Positions 34,237-42,797 of a stretch of 64,000 nt of DNA are shown here, piece after piece. The DNA comes from Bradyrhizobium nivariense (GTDB lineage Bacteria; Pseudomonadota; Alphaproteobacteria; Rhizobiales; Xanthobacteraceae): positions 62,001 to 126,000 of the forward strand of contig NZ_JARVWW010000020.1 in assembly GCF_029846715.1 (NCBI RefSeq), read 5' to 3'. The stretch's first letter is position 1; each line of letters begins with the position of its first letter. The notes beneath the pieces are model-generated. The model ran no database searches and was not told where the DNA came from. It saw nothing but the letters and a program-made list of their open reading frames with translations. The translations under genes were made by a program, and so were the position numbers.

Positions 34237-36030
34237 ATGGCCTCCCTCGACTCTGTCAGCCTCGCCATATTGCTCGGCGCCGTCCTGGTGTTGGCGGGGA
34301 TCCTGTCAAGCCTGCTTGCGTTGCGCTTTGGCGCGCCCTTGCTGCTCGTCTTCCTTGCGATCGGCATGCTCGCCGGCGATTCCGGTCCCGGGCAGCTCCA
34401 GTTCGACGACGTCCGCACCACCTATCTGGTCGGCTCGGTCGCGCTCGCACTGATCCTGTTCGACGGCGGCTTAAGGACCCGCTTTGCCAGCATCCGCACC
34501 GTGCTCGCGCCCTCGGTGGTGCTCGCGACCGTCGGTGTGCTGCTCACTTCGCTGATCACGGCGCCGTTCGCGAAATACGCGCTCGACCTCAACTGGACGG
34601 AGGCGCTGCTGGTCGGCGCCGTGGTCGCCTCGACCGACGCGGCCGCCGTGTTCCTGCTGGTGCACACCCAGGGCCTGCGCCTGCGCCCGCGTGTCGGCGC
34701 GACGCTGGAAGCGGAATCCGGCACCAACGACCCCTTTGCGATCTTCCTCACCCTGATGCTGGTCGAATACATCTCGCTGGGAACGAGCTCGCCCGTCCAT
34801 GTGCTGATGGAGTTCGTCCAGGAGGCGTTGCTCGGTGCCGTGGTCGGCGTGATCGGCGGACGTCTCGTCGTGGTCGCGCTCAACCAGGTGGCGCTGCCGC
34901 AGGGCCTGCATGCGCCCTTCGTGACGACGGCCGCCCTCGTCATCTTCGGCGGCTCGCAGATCATGCACGCTTCGGGATTCCTCGCGGTCTATCTCGCCGG
35001 CATCATCATCGGCAACCGGCCGACGCGCGCACATAATCAGGTGGTGGCCTTCCTGGACGCCGCGACCTGGCTGGCGCAGATCGTGATGTTCCTGCTGCTG
35101 GGCCTGCTGGTCTCGCCGAGCCGGCTTGGCGCCAGCGTGCTGCCGGCGGTGGGTGTCGCATTCGTGCTGATGCTGGTGGCGCGGCCGATCGCGGTGTTCG
35201 TGTGCCTCGCGCCGTTCCGCTTCAACTGGCGTGAAAAGATCTTCATCGCATGGACCGGCCTGCGCGGCGCGGTCGCGATCTTCCTGGCCTCGATCCCGAT
35301 GCTGGTGGGACTGTCGAAGGCCTATCTCTATTTCGACGTCGCCTTCGTCGTCGTCATCATCTCGCTCCTGCTGCAAGGCTGGACCCTGGCGCCGGCCGCG
35401 CGCAAGCTGCATGTGGCGCTGCCGCGCGCCGAGCGCGGCCCGCGGCGTGTCGAATTGGACTTGCCCGGCCAGCTCGAGCAGCAGCTCGTCGGCTATCCGG
35501 TGCGGCCCAAGAGCCTGTATTTTCGCCGCGGCCTGATCCCGTCCTGGTCGAAGCCGACGCTGGTGATCCGCAACGAGAACATTTTGACGCCGACGGAAGC
35601 CGAGCCGATCGCACCCGGCGACTACATCTATCTGCTGGCGCCGCCGGAAAAGGCCGAATCGCTCGACCGCTTCTTCGTCGACATGCAAGCGAGCACCGCG
35701 CCCGATCCGCATCTGCTCGGCGACTTCATGGTCTCCGGCGAGCACACGCTCGCCGAGCTCGCCGAGATCTACGGCGTGAAGGTGAGCGAGGACGAGGGCA
35801 AGCTGACGCTCGCCGACTATTTCGACGTCCATCTCGACCGGGCGCCGAAAGAGGGCGCCGAACTTGCGCTGGACGAGATCGTGCTGGTCGCGCGCAGCAT
35901 CTCCGGCGGCCGCGTCAACGTTGTCGGCCTCCGCCTGCCGGAGGACGAGGAAACGCCCGCGGTATTGACGCGCAGGCAAGCGCTACGGCGCAAGCTGGCG
36001 GAGCTGTGGACCTCGGTGGCGGGGATTTAG
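34237..36030 (+). CDS. CvrA/NhaP2-type potassium/proton antiporter
   Basis: ATG 34237 with GGAAGGTGG upstream gives 597 residues; an open frame from 34141 is less likely. Residues about 5-400 are the CPA1/NhaP exchanger with 12-13 spans. They include LILFDGGLRTR, the ion-binding region VVASTDAAAVFLL and LEAESGTNDPFAIFLTLML. Residues about 415-500 form a TrkA-C domain (LYFRRGLIPSWSKPTLVIRN) and the end is a CorC/HlyC-like domain. It exchanges cytoplasmic K+ (or Na+) for protons, with ligand control through the cytoplasmic domains. Divergent from the mechanosensitive channel gene. Confidence 0.9.
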   Translation: MASLDSVSLAILLGAVLVLAGILSSLLALRFGAPLLLVFLAIGMLAGDSGPGQLQFDDVRTTYLVGSVALALILFDGGLRTRFASIRTVLAPSVVLATVGVLLTSLITAPFAKYALDLNWTEALLVGAVVASTDAAAVFLLVHTQGLRLRPRVGATLEAESGTNDPFAIFLTLMLVEYISLGTSSPVHVLMEFVQEALLGAVVGVIGGRLVVVALNQVALPQGLHAPFVTTAALVIFGGSQIMHASGFLAVYLAGIIIGNRPTRAHNQVVAFLDAATWLAQIVMFLLLGLLVSPSRLGASVLPAVGVAFVLMLVARPIAVFVCLAPFRFNWREKIFIAWTGLRGAVAIFLASIPMLVGLSKAYLYFDVAFVVVIISLLLQGWTLAPAARKLHVALPRAERGPRRVELDLPGQLEQQLVGYPVRPKSLYFRRGLIPSWSKPTLVIRNENILTPTEAEPIAPGDYIYLLAPPEKAESLDRFFVDMQASTAPDPHLLGDFMVSGEHTLAELAEIYGVKVSEDEGKLTLADYFDVHLDRAPKEGAELALDEIVLVARSISGGRVNVVGLRLPEDEETPAVLTRRQALRRKLAELWTSVAGI

Positions 36031-36085
36031 CGGCGTTTCGCGCGTCGTGGCTGTGAGAGTCGTTGAAACGATATGCCTCCCCAGT

Positions 36086-36206
36086 GTCGTCCTGGCGAAA
36101 GCCAGGACCCATTACCACCGGCAGCCGTTTTGTGAAGATTCGTGGTGACGATCCGTTCCAACGACTCCACCCTGGGGTAATGGGTCCTGGCTTTCGCCAG
36201 GACGAC
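36086..36206. repeat. Extragenic inverted repeat with 31-base arms
   Basis: The left arm (36086-36116) and right arm (36176-36206) are near-perfect complements separated by 59 bases. The right arm, extended to 36170-36209, is identical over 40 bases to 49335-49374, so this is a dispersed element of the rhizobial palindromic repeat type. It fills most of the 328-base gap between the antiporter and PepSY genes. Each arm also contains its own small stem (CCTGGCGAAAGCCAGG). Confidence 0.8.
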
Positions 36207-36358
36207 GGCGGAGACCGGTGGCGACAGCGCGGGAACCGCCACCAAATCGCCGCAACCGCCGAAAGTTTCCGCTGTTTCGTGAAGTGGATAGCCGGAACGC
36301 CGGCCGGTGCCGCTTGTTCTTAGGGCGTAACGGTCAAACTATTCGACAGGAGCAGTCC

Positions 36359-36619
36359 ATGCGAAAACTCATCTTGCCGGCCATCGTCGCGATCGGCCTC
36401 GGATCGGCTGCGCCGGCGATGGCTTATGATACAGGCGACCAGGTATCGATGCAGGCCGCGCTCGATGTCGCCACCGATATCGGCGTCATGACTGTCTCGC
36501 ACACCGAGTTCCTCGGCGACGAATGGCAGATCGAAGGCCGCGACCGCGCCGGCCGCTGGATGCAGGTCTACGTGGACGCCCGGACGGGCGAGGTGCGTAA
36601 CGTCGATCGCGGCTGGTAG
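36359..36619 (+). CDS. Small secreted PepSY-domain protein
   Basis: ATG 36359 is preceded by ACAGGAGC and opens a clean signal peptide (MRKLILPAIVAIGLGSAAPA, cleavage after AMA). The mature part is a single PepSY domain of about 60 residues: ALDVATDIGVMTVSHTEFLG, DEWQIEGRDRAGRWMQVYVD and ARTGEVRNVDR. PepSY domains act as inhibitors or propeptides of proteases and as modulators in the periplasm. The partner is not evident. Upstream open sequence to 36218 is non-coding repeat. It converges with the deacetylase gene (31 bases between stops). Confidence 0.85.
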   Translation: MRKLILPAIVAIGLGSAAPAMAYDTGDQVSMQAALDVATDIGVMTVSHTEFLGDEWQIEGRDRAGRWMQVYVDARTGEVRNVDRGW

Positions 36620-36650
36620 TGGCGGTTATCCGTAACGGTGTCGGCGAGGA

Positions 36651-37559
36651 TCACTCAGCCGGCACCGCCGTCACCCAATGTCGCGCGATTGCCGCTCGCG
36701 GCGCGACCCAGGCGGCACTGCTGCCGGTGACATGCGCAAGGATCCGCTCCAGAGCGCCGATCCGGCCGGGGCGGCCGATCATGCGCAGATGCAGGCCGAT
36801 CGACATCATCTTCGGCGCCGTCTCGCCTTCGCGCCTCAGCCACTCGAACGCGTCGATGACATAGTCGGCGAAGTCGGCGCCGTTGAAGCGCGAGGCGTTG
36901 TAGTACTGCATGTCGTTGGTGTCGAAAGCGTAGGGCAGCACCAGATGCTGCTTGCCGGCAACCTCCCTGTAATAGGGCAGGTCGTCATTATAGGCGTCGC
37001 TGTCGTAGAGGAAGCCGCCGTGCTCGACCAGCAGCCGCCGCGTGTTCGGTGAAGTCGCTGAACGCGTGTGCCAGCCGACCGGGCGCTGCCCGGTGGCGCG
37101 CTCGATCGCCGCCACTGTCCTGGCAATGATTTTACGCTCGCTGACTTCGTCCATGTCGGCGTGGCTCTGCCAGCGCCAGCCATGGGCCGACACCTCATGG
37201 CCGCGGGCAATGGCATCGCGCGCCAGCTCCGGCGAGCGTTCGACCGCGCGGCCGCAGGAGCTCACCGTCGCCTTAACACCGTATGCGTCGAACAGGTCCA
37301 TGATGCGCCACCATGCGGCGCGCGTGCCGTATTCGAAATGACTGTCGATGCAGGAATCCGGGCCGTCGAGCTTGTGGACCACTTCGTAGATCGCCTCGTT
37401 GCCGGCATCGCCGTCGTTGACGGAAAACTCCGAGCCTTCCTCGAAATTCACCACCAGCGACACTGCGACGCGCGCGCCGTTCGGCCAGTGCGGGTTGGGC
37501 GGCTTGCCGCGATAACCAGCGAAGTCGCGTTGTGAGACGGGTTGATTCGCTTCGCTCAT
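36651..37559 (-). CDS. Polysaccharide deacetylase-like protein (PuuE allantoinase type)
   Basis: The 302-residue cytosolic protein has a NodB-type barrel. The opening RGKPPNPHWPNGARVAVSLV and the variant first motif NFEEGSEFSVNDGD, in place of the usual TFDDG, match the PuuE group of allantoinases and related amidohydrolases rather than chitin deacetylases. Other motifs are GHEVSAHGWRW, GWHTRSATSPNTR and the late GLHLRMIGRPGR. The Asp-to-Glu changes suggest a different or absent metal site. It is the last gene of the polyamine-type ABC operon, three bases after the second permease. Imported nitrogen compounds are the likely substrates; the exact one is not known. Confidence 0.8.
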   Translation of the reverse strand: MSEANQPVSQRDFAGYRGKPPNPHWPNGARVAVSLVVNFEEGSEFSVNDGDAGNEAIYEVVHKLDGPDSCIDSHFEYGTRAAWWRIMDLFDAYGVKATVSSCGRAVERSPELARDAIARGHEVSAHGWRWQSHADMDEVSERKIIARTVAAIERATGQRPVGWHTRSATSPNTRRLLVEHGGFLYDSDAYNDDLPYYREVAGKQHLVLPYAFDTNDMQYYNASRFNGADFADYVIDAFEWLRREGETAPKMMSIGLHLRMIGRPGRIGALERILAHVTGSSAAWVAPRAAIARHWVTAVPAE

Positions 37560-37562
37560 GGA

Positions 37563-38360
37563 TCAGTCCGAAGTTCCGGCCATGCGATGCAGGCCGACGA
37601 CGCGGTCGCTGACGAACAGCAGGATCACCGTGCCTGACAGGATGAGGGTGGAGAGCGCCGCGAGCGTCGGGTCGGGCGCTTCCTCGATATATTGCAGCAT
37701 CCGGATCGGCAGCGTCTTGGTGCGGACGTCGGCGAGGAAGATCGACACCGGATAATTGTCGAACGAGGCCAGGAACGAGAAGATCCCGGCGATCAGGAAC
37801 GATGGCGCCAGCGCCGGCACCATCACCCGCAGCACGCTGCCGGGATAGGTGCAGCCGAGCGTCCGCGCCGCCTCGATCAGCGTGAAGTCGAACCGCGCGA
37901 GACCGGCGATCATCGTGCGCGCGACGTAGGGCAGCGTGATAACGAGATGCGCGACCAGCAGCGTCGCCCAGGGCGTGGTGAAACCGACGGCGCGAAAACC
38001 TTGCAGCAGCGCGATGCCGAGCACGAGGCCCGGCATCATCAGCGGCGAAACCAGCGCGGTCGCAAAGATGTTTGCGCCCGGCAGCTTTCCGCGCGCGATC
38101 GCGATCGCGGCCAGCGTTCCGCAGACCAGCGAGATCGCCGTCGACAGCAGCGCGATCTGAAGCGACAGCAGCAGCGACGGCCAGAAGCCGTCGAGCCGGC
38201 CGATCTTGCCGTACCAGCGCGTCGATGCACCCGTGAGCGGCAGGTCGAACACCGGCGTCGGCGAGAAGCTTGCCGCTGCGATCACCAGCAGCGGCGCGAT
38301 CAGGAACAGGGCCAGCCCGATGGCCATCACCCAGCAGACGATGATCGCGGCCCGCGTCAT
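37563..38360 (-). CDS. ABC transporter permease, PotC-like
   Basis: ATG 38360 gives 265 residues and overlaps the stop of the upstream permease by one base. Six spans and the EAA-loop motif (LIEAARTLGCTYPGSVLRVM) place it in the PotC/YdcV group. A longer open frame continuing to 39248 runs through the other permease in the wrong phase. It pairs with the PotB-like permease to form the channel. Its stop is three bases before the deacetylase start. Confidence 0.92.
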   Translation of the reverse strand: MTRAAIIVCWVMAIGLALFLIAPLLVIAAASFSPTPVFDLPLTGASTRWYGKIGRLDGFWPSLLLSLQIALLSTAISLVCGTLAAIAIARGKLPGANIFATALVSPLMMPGLVLGIALLQGFRAVGFTTPWATLLVAHLVITLPYVARTMIAGLARFDFTLIEAARTLGCTYPGSVLRVMVPALAPSFLIAGIFSFLASFDNYPVSIFLADVRTKTLPIRMLQYIEEAPDPTLAALSTLILSGTVILLFVSDRVVGLHRMAGTSD

Positions 38361-39223
38361 CACTTCGGCTCCCGTGACAGCCGCGCACTGAACGCAACGA
38401 CGGCAATCGCGATCGCCAGCAGCACGACGCCGGCAGCGGCGCCGAAGCCGGGTTCGCGCGCCAGCAGATAGGCCTTTGCGATCGCGGTCGCGAGCGTCGG
38501 ATATTTTTCGCCGATCAGGAGCGTCGGCACCACATAGGCGGAGACCGAGAGCGAGAACACCAACGCCACGCCGGCGATGATGCCGGGCAGGGTCAGCGGC
38601 AGGATGACGCGGACAAACGTCACGAGCGGCGAAGCGCCGAGTGTCGCGGCGGCTTCCGCATAGCGCGGATCGAGCTGGGCCACGATCGCGTAGATCGGCA
38701 GGATCATGAAGGGCAGAAAGATGTTGACGGCGCCGACGATCAGCGCGGTCTCGGTAAAGATCATCCGGATCGGGTCTTCGATGATGCCGAGCGCGATCAG
38801 CGTCTCGTTGACGATGCCGTCGCTGCGCAACAGGATCGTCCACGCGAACGCCTTGACGATGACGCTGGCCGCCAGCGGCAGGAACAGCGTCGCCAGCAGC
38901 ACCGAGCGCAAGGCGCCGCGGGCGCGCGCCAGCGCGAAGGCGGCGGGATAGCTGATCAGGAAAGCGATCAGGGTCGTCAGCAGCCCGAGCCGCAAGGAAT
39001 TCCAGACCACGCCGAGATAATAGGGCGTGCCGAGCAGGCGCCTGTAGTTGGCGAAGGTCAGCCCGTTGGCATCGACGATGCTGACGCCGAGCAGCAGCAC
39101 CAGCGGCAGCGCGAACACGCCGGCGATGATGACGAAGGACGGCAGCACGAATCCGATGGCGGCGAGCCGCTCGCGATCGACCGAAGGCGCTGCCACTGGC
39201 GCCGGAAGGGCCGCCTCGGTCAT
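38360..39223 (-). CDS. ABC transporter permease, PotB-like
   Basis: The 287-residue inner-membrane protein has six spans. The N-terminal ~25 residues are a cytoplasmic tail, then IGFVLPSFVIIAGVFALPLV; the EAA-loop is YAEAAATLGASPLVTFVRVI. It is of the PotB/YdcU type that takes up spermidine, putrescine or related compounds. It lies two bases from the ATPase gene. The operon order is binding protein, ATPase, permease, permease, deacetylase. Confidence 0.92.
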   Translation of the reverse strand: MTEAALPAPVAAPSVDRERLAAIGFVLPSFVIIAGVFALPLVLLLGVSIVDANGLTFANYRRLLGTPYYLGVVWNSLRLGLLTTLIAFLISYPAAFALARARGALRSVLLATLFLPLAASVIVKAFAWTILLRSDGIVNETLIALGIIEDPIRMIFTETALIVGAVNIFLPFMILPIYAIVAQLDPRYAEAAATLGASPLVTFVRVILPLTLPGIIAGVALVFSLSVSAYVVPTLLIGEKYPTLATAIAKAYLLAREPGFGAAAGVVLLAIAIAVVAFSARLSREPK

Positions 39224-39225
39224 GG

Positions 39226-40299
39226 CTACGCCTCCATCGGAAATGCAAAGGTCTCGGTCACTGGCCAGCTCAGGCGGATCTCGTCATGCACATCAGGGAT
39301 CGCGCCGTCGCGCCCGGAGAGTTCGGCGAGCAGGCTTTCGCCGGCCCCGGCATCGACCTCGACCAGCGTGCGCGAGCCCTGGAACACCACGGAGCGGACC
39401 CGGCCCGCGGCCGTATTCGCTTCGCCTTGCTCGCCGATCCGAAGCTGCTCGGGGCGCGCTGCGACGATGACAGGCGAACCCGCCTGGAAATTGCCGAGCG
39501 CCGACAAGCGGCCGACCTTGGTCTCGACCTCGACCTTGCCGTTGCCAGCCGCCAGCACTGTGCCGGCAATCCGGGTCGAGAGCCCGACGAAGTTGAGCGC
39601 AAACAGGCTTGCGGGCCGCAGATACAGCTCGCGCGGCTCGGCGAGCTGCTCGATCCGTCCCTTATTCATGACCGCGACGCGGTCGGACATGGTCAGCGCC
39701 TCCTCCTGGTCATGCGTCACGAAGATCGCGGTTGCCTTCACGTCCTGGAGCAGGCGGCGCAGCTCGACCTGCATCTCCTCGCGCAATTTCCGATCGAGCG
39801 CGGACAGCGCCTCGTCGAACAGCAGCACGTCAGGCTCGGCCGCGATGGCGCGCGCCAGGGCCACGCGCTGCTGCTGGCCGCCCGACAGCGCCGAGATACG
39901 CCGTCCCGCGAGATGGCCGAGCCTGACCAGCGACAGCGCGCGTTCCACCGCGGCGTCGATCTCGCGCTTGGCCGCGCCGCGCACCTTCAGCCCGAATGCG
40001 ATGTTGCCGGCGACGGTGAGATGCGGAAACAGCGCGTAGCTCTGGAACACCACGCCGACATTGCGCTTGTGCGGCGGCACGTGGGTGATGTCGCGCCCGG
40101 CGAGCTCGACCTTGCCGGTGTCGGGCTGCGCCAGGCCGGCAATGGCGCGCAGCAAGGTGGTCTTGCCGCAGCCGGAAGGGCCGAGCAGCGTCACGAGCTC
40201 GCCGCGGCGAATGGTCAGGTCGATATGGTCGAGGACCGTCGTCGGTCCGTATTTTTTGGAGACGCTGCGGACGACGAGATGCGGGCTGCTCTCGCTCAT
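39226..40299 (-). CDS. ABC transporter ATP-binding protein, PotA-like
   Basis: The 357-residue subunit has Walker A GPSGCGKT at 40-47, the Q-loop in GVVFQSYALFPHLT, signature LSGGQQQR, Walker B VLLFDEALSALDRK and the H-loop in VTHDQEEAL. The C-terminal ~110 residues form the TOBE/OB regulatory domain (AARPEQLRIGEQG, VFQGSRTLVEVDAG). A small change is the EAL in Walker B (usually EPL). Its ATG overlaps the binding-protein stop by four bases. Confidence 0.93.
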   Translation of the reverse strand: MSESSPHLVVRSVSKKYGPTTVLDHIDLTIRRGELVTLLGPSGCGKTTLLRAIAGLAQPDTGKVELAGRDITHVPPHKRNVGVVFQSYALFPHLTVAGNIAFGLKVRGAAKREIDAAVERALSLVRLGHLAGRRISALSGGQQQRVALARAIAAEPDVLLFDEALSALDRKLREEMQVELRRLLQDVKATAIFVTHDQEEALTMSDRVAVMNKGRIEQLAEPRELYLRPASLFALNFVGLSTRIAGTVLAAGNGKVEVETKVGRLSALGNFQAGSPVIVAARPEQLRIGEQGEANTAAGRVRSVVFQGSRTLVEVDAGAGESLLAELSGRDGAIPDVHDEIRLSWPVTETFAFPMEA

Positions 40300-41336
40300 G
40301 TCATCTCCTTGCTCCAGCGGTCGACCCAGGAGGCGCGGTTCTTCGCGACGAACGCCCAGTCAGGCGCGAACAGCGAGGCCGGGTCCGGAAAGCCCGCCGG
40401 CGTCGGCGTGCCCTTGTTGGTCGGCGCGACGAAAGCCTTGTCGGCGAGGATGATCTGCGCTTCCGGGCTTAGGAAGAAGTCGATCACGGCATCGGCGAGA
40501 TCGCCGGCCGGTGCGCCCGCCACCTTCGCGATTCCCGACGGCATCGCAAAGCCGCCGTCCTGCGGCACGGCAAGATCGACCGGCGACCCTTCCGCCTTGC
40601 GGATCAGCGTGTAGGCCGAGAACTGGCCGCCGATCATCCAGGCCTCGCCCTGCTCCATCAGATTGATGGCCTGCGGCGCGTTGGTGTAGACGTTCAAGAG
40701 GTTGGCCTTCAGCTCCTTCGCCTTCTTGAAGGCGGCGTCGATCTCGTACTGCGCCTCCTTGTAGGGCTTGCCGGTCTCGAGATGCGCGGCCGCGAGCAGC
40801 GTCCAGAAGCCTTCGGTGTTCGACAGCGACGGCACGATCACCTTGGAGGCATATTTCGCGTCCCACAGGTCGGACCATTTGGCGGGCGCGGTCTTCATGC
40901 GCTTGGTCGAATAGGCGATGCCGGCCCAGGGCCGTTGATAGTTCGCCCACATGCCGTCCTGATGCACTGAGCCGTCGACCAGCTTGCCGAGGTTGGCGAT
41001 GGACGATGCCGACATCTTGGTGATCAGGCCGTCGCTAGCTGCCGGCAGCATCACCGGATCGTCCATGATGACGACGGAGATTTTCGGCGCCGCCTTGTCG
41101 GCCTGCATCTTCTGGAGATTGGTCAGCGAGTTGGTGCCCTCGTAGAGCACCTTGCAGTCGAGCTTCTTCTCCAGCACCGGAAACAAATCGGCGTTGAAAT
41201 ATTTCGCGGCGCCCGCGGGGCCGCCGATGACGATCTCCCTGGGCGCGGCGCGCAGCCGCGCCGGGGCGGCGATGATCGCGGCCAAGGCCACGCCAGATGT
41301 CAAAACGCTGCGTCGGGAGGGGGTGTGCATGGGCAT
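40296..41336 (-). CDS. ABC transporter substrate-binding protein, PotD-like
   Basis: ATG 41336 (346 residues) is preferred, giving a short basic N-terminus MPMHTPSRRSVLTSGVALAA that resembles a Tat-style or Sec signal ending at LRAAPRE. The mature part has the polyamine/iron-type binding fold (YEGTNSLTNLQKMQADKAAP, PQDGGFAMPSGIAKVAG, FFLSPEAQIILADKAFVAPT). The frame is open to 41414 but that includes an operator. First gene of the operon. A palindrome at 41390-41403 lies 54 bases upstream and probably controls it. Polyamine specificity is inferred from the permease class. Confidence 0.9.
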   Translation of the reverse strand: MPMHTPSRRSVLTSGVALAAIIAAPARLRAAPREIVIGGPAGAAKYFNADLFPVLEKKLDCKVLYEGTNSLTNLQKMQADKAAPKISVVIMDDPVMLPAASDGLITKMSASSIANLGKLVDGSVHQDGMWANYQRPWAGIAYSTKRMKTAPAKWSDLWDAKYASKVIVPSLSNTEGFWTLLAAAHLETGKPYKEAQYEIDAAFKKAKELKANLLNVYTNAPQAINLMEQGEAWMIGGQFSAYTLIRKAEGSPVDLAVPQDGGFAMPSGIAKVAGAPAGDLADAVIDFFLSPEAQIILADKAFVAPTNKGTPTPAGFPDPASLFAPDWAFVAKNRASWVDRWSKEMT

Positions 41337-41389
41337 GTCCCGTTTGTTGTGCGTAAAGCTTGCAACGAAGACGCAGCAAGCGCCATGCC

Positions 41390-41403
41390 AAATGTGCACA
41401 TTT
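41390..41403. promoter_or_regulatory. Operator 1: perfect 14-base palindrome
   Basis: AAATGTGCACATTT is a perfect palindrome 54 bases upstream of the binding-protein start. The identical sequence, with the same flanking C and T (CAAATGTGCACATTTT), occurs once more at 41481-41494. The two lie in the divergent region between a GntR/FCD regulator and its likely target operon and are the best candidates for its binding sites. Confidence 0.7.
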
Positions 41404-41480
41404 TCAAAAAGCATATGTAAATCAACAACTTAAGTGAATGATGATTTTAACCCTGCACGAGGCCTGCATGGCCGCGCGGC

Positions 41481-41494
41481 AAATGTGCACATTT
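41481..41494. promoter_or_regulatory. Operator 2: perfect 14-base palindrome
   Basis: This is the second copy of AAATGTGCACATTT, 91 bases (centre to centre) from the first and 43 bases upstream of the GntR start. The spacing is about nine helical turns, which would allow looping between sites and autoregulation of the regulator. TTTTTTGGAGG follows it directly. Confidence 0.7.
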
Positions 41495-41536
41495 TTTGGA
41501 GGTGACGCTGCGCAGCCTTTAGGCCTAGCTACCGCC

Positions 41537-42289
41537 ATGGCGACGCAGCGCAGGCGAAACGGCAAGGGAAACGGCAAGAGAAACGGCAAGGCCAATCCGG
41601 CGGAGGACGAGGCGGTCTATCAGGCCATCTTGCACGCGCTGCTGGAGGGCAAGCTGAAGGCCGGGGCGAAGCTCGCCGAGCCGCCGCTCGCCGGGATATT
41701 TGGCGTCTCGCGCGAGCGCATCCGTAAGGTGCTGCATCGGCTCGGTGCCGAGCGGCGGCTGGAGATGATCCCTAATCGCGGCGCCCGCGTGCCGCGCCCG
41801 ACGCTCGACGACGTCCGCAGCGTCTACGAGGCGCATCGCGTGCTCGAGGCCGGCGTGCTGACGCAACTCGTGCGCCATGTCGACGATGCCTTGATCGAGC
41901 GGCTGACGGCGCATCTCGCCGAGGAGCGCGCCGCAGCAACGCGCGGCGACCGTGCCGCCTCCGTGCGGCTGTCGGGGGCGTTCCACGTTCATCTGGTGGA
42001 GGCGCTCGGCAATGCGGAGCTGTCGCACTTCCTCGCCGATCTGCTCAGCCGGTCCTCGGTGATGGTCTCGGTCTACGAGCCCGCCACCGATTCGATCTGC
42101 GCCGTCGACGAGCACGGCGCCATCGTCGAGGCGCTTCGCGCCCGCGACGTCGCCCGCGCCATCGCCGTGTCTCGCGAGCATTTCCTGCATGTGGAGAGCC
42201 GCCTGCATCTGGACGATGATGCGGTGCCGGCGAGCGAAGATTTAACGAGCGTGTTTGGTGCAGTGAAGCCGAAGCGACGGAAACGCTGA
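41537..42289 (+). CDS. GntR-family regulator, FCD type
   Basis: ATG 41537 gives 250 residues; the frame is open to 41438 but passes through the operator. A Lys/Asn/Gly-rich N-terminal tail (RRRNGKGNGKRNGKANP) precedes the winged helix (about 25-90: LKAGAKLAEPPLAGIFGVSR, IRKVLHRLGAERRLEMIPNR). The FCD ligand domain (about 100-225) keeps the metal-binding pattern: Asp in DDVRSVYEAHR and the His in SGAFHVHLVEAL and SREHFLHVE. It is divergent from the ABC/deacetylase operon and presumably represses it until the imported compound or a product binds. The short KRKRR-like end (KPKRRKR) is basic. Confidence 0.9.
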   Translation: MATQRRRNGKGNGKRNGKANPAEDEAVYQAILHALLEGKLKAGAKLAEPPLAGIFGVSRERIRKVLHRLGAERRLEMIPNRGARVPRPTLDDVRSVYEAHRVLEAGVLTQLVRHVDDALIERLTAHLAEERAAATRGDRAASVRLSGAFHVHLVEALGNAELSHFLADLLSRSSVMVSVYEPATDSICAVDEHGAIVEALRARDVARAIAVSREHFLHVESRLHLDDDAVPASEDLTSVFGAVKPKRRKR

Positions 42290-42300
42290 ACTCTCCACAC

Positions 42301-42378
42301 GTCATTGCGAGCGTAGCGAAGCAATCCAGTCTGCCTCCGCGGAAAGACTCTGGATTGCTTCGCTACGCTCGCAATGAC
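42301..42378. repeat. Extragenic inverted repeat with perfect 29-base arms
   Basis: The arms 42301-42329 and 42350-42378 are exact reverse complements with a 20-base loop, starting 12 bases after the GntR stop. The arms contain GCGAGCGTAGCGAAGCAATC, a core widespread between genes of Bradyrhizobium. It may also act as the end of the GntR transcript. It is part of a 508-base gap without a clear gene. Confidence 0.85.
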
Positions 42379-42383
42379 GGTGA

Positions 42384-42469
42384 GTAGCCCGGATGGAGCG
42401 CAGCGTAATCCGGGACCACCGCATCGGCGCAGCAGAACCCCGGATTGCGCTCCGCTCCATCCGGGCTAC
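42384..42469. repeat. Second extragenic inverted repeat
   Basis: Arms at 42384-42414 and 42438-42469 are complementary except for small differences and contain GTAGCCCGGATGGAGCG. It follows the first repeat by five bases, so two different palindromic families sit back to back. From 42470 to 42797 there is no recognisable gene; a minus-strand frame of 105 codons (42482-42798) overlaps the next start and is not convincing. Confidence 0.8.
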
Positions 42470-42797
42470 GGCCGCCTCACGTCAGCACCTTCGCCTCCCT
42501 CGCGCTCGTTGCTGCCGGTTTCTTGTCCAAATCATTGCGGCAACCTTGCGGCTCCATCCAGCGAGAACGTCGCGGATGTTTTTCTGAAAGACGCGCATTC
42601 GCGACAGACTCTCGCAATGTTGACGTGAGACTGAAGCCACTATCGGGTCAGGCTTGATCATCTTGCCGGGCTCGACATGGCTCACCTCGCGCGTGGCTCC
42701 GCGTTCGATGGCGGACACGAGCAAGCGAAAGACATTTGAATGGCCTTGGTACTGACTCCCGTCTGCGAAATCGACTGCATCACGAGGGAGAGCTGGC

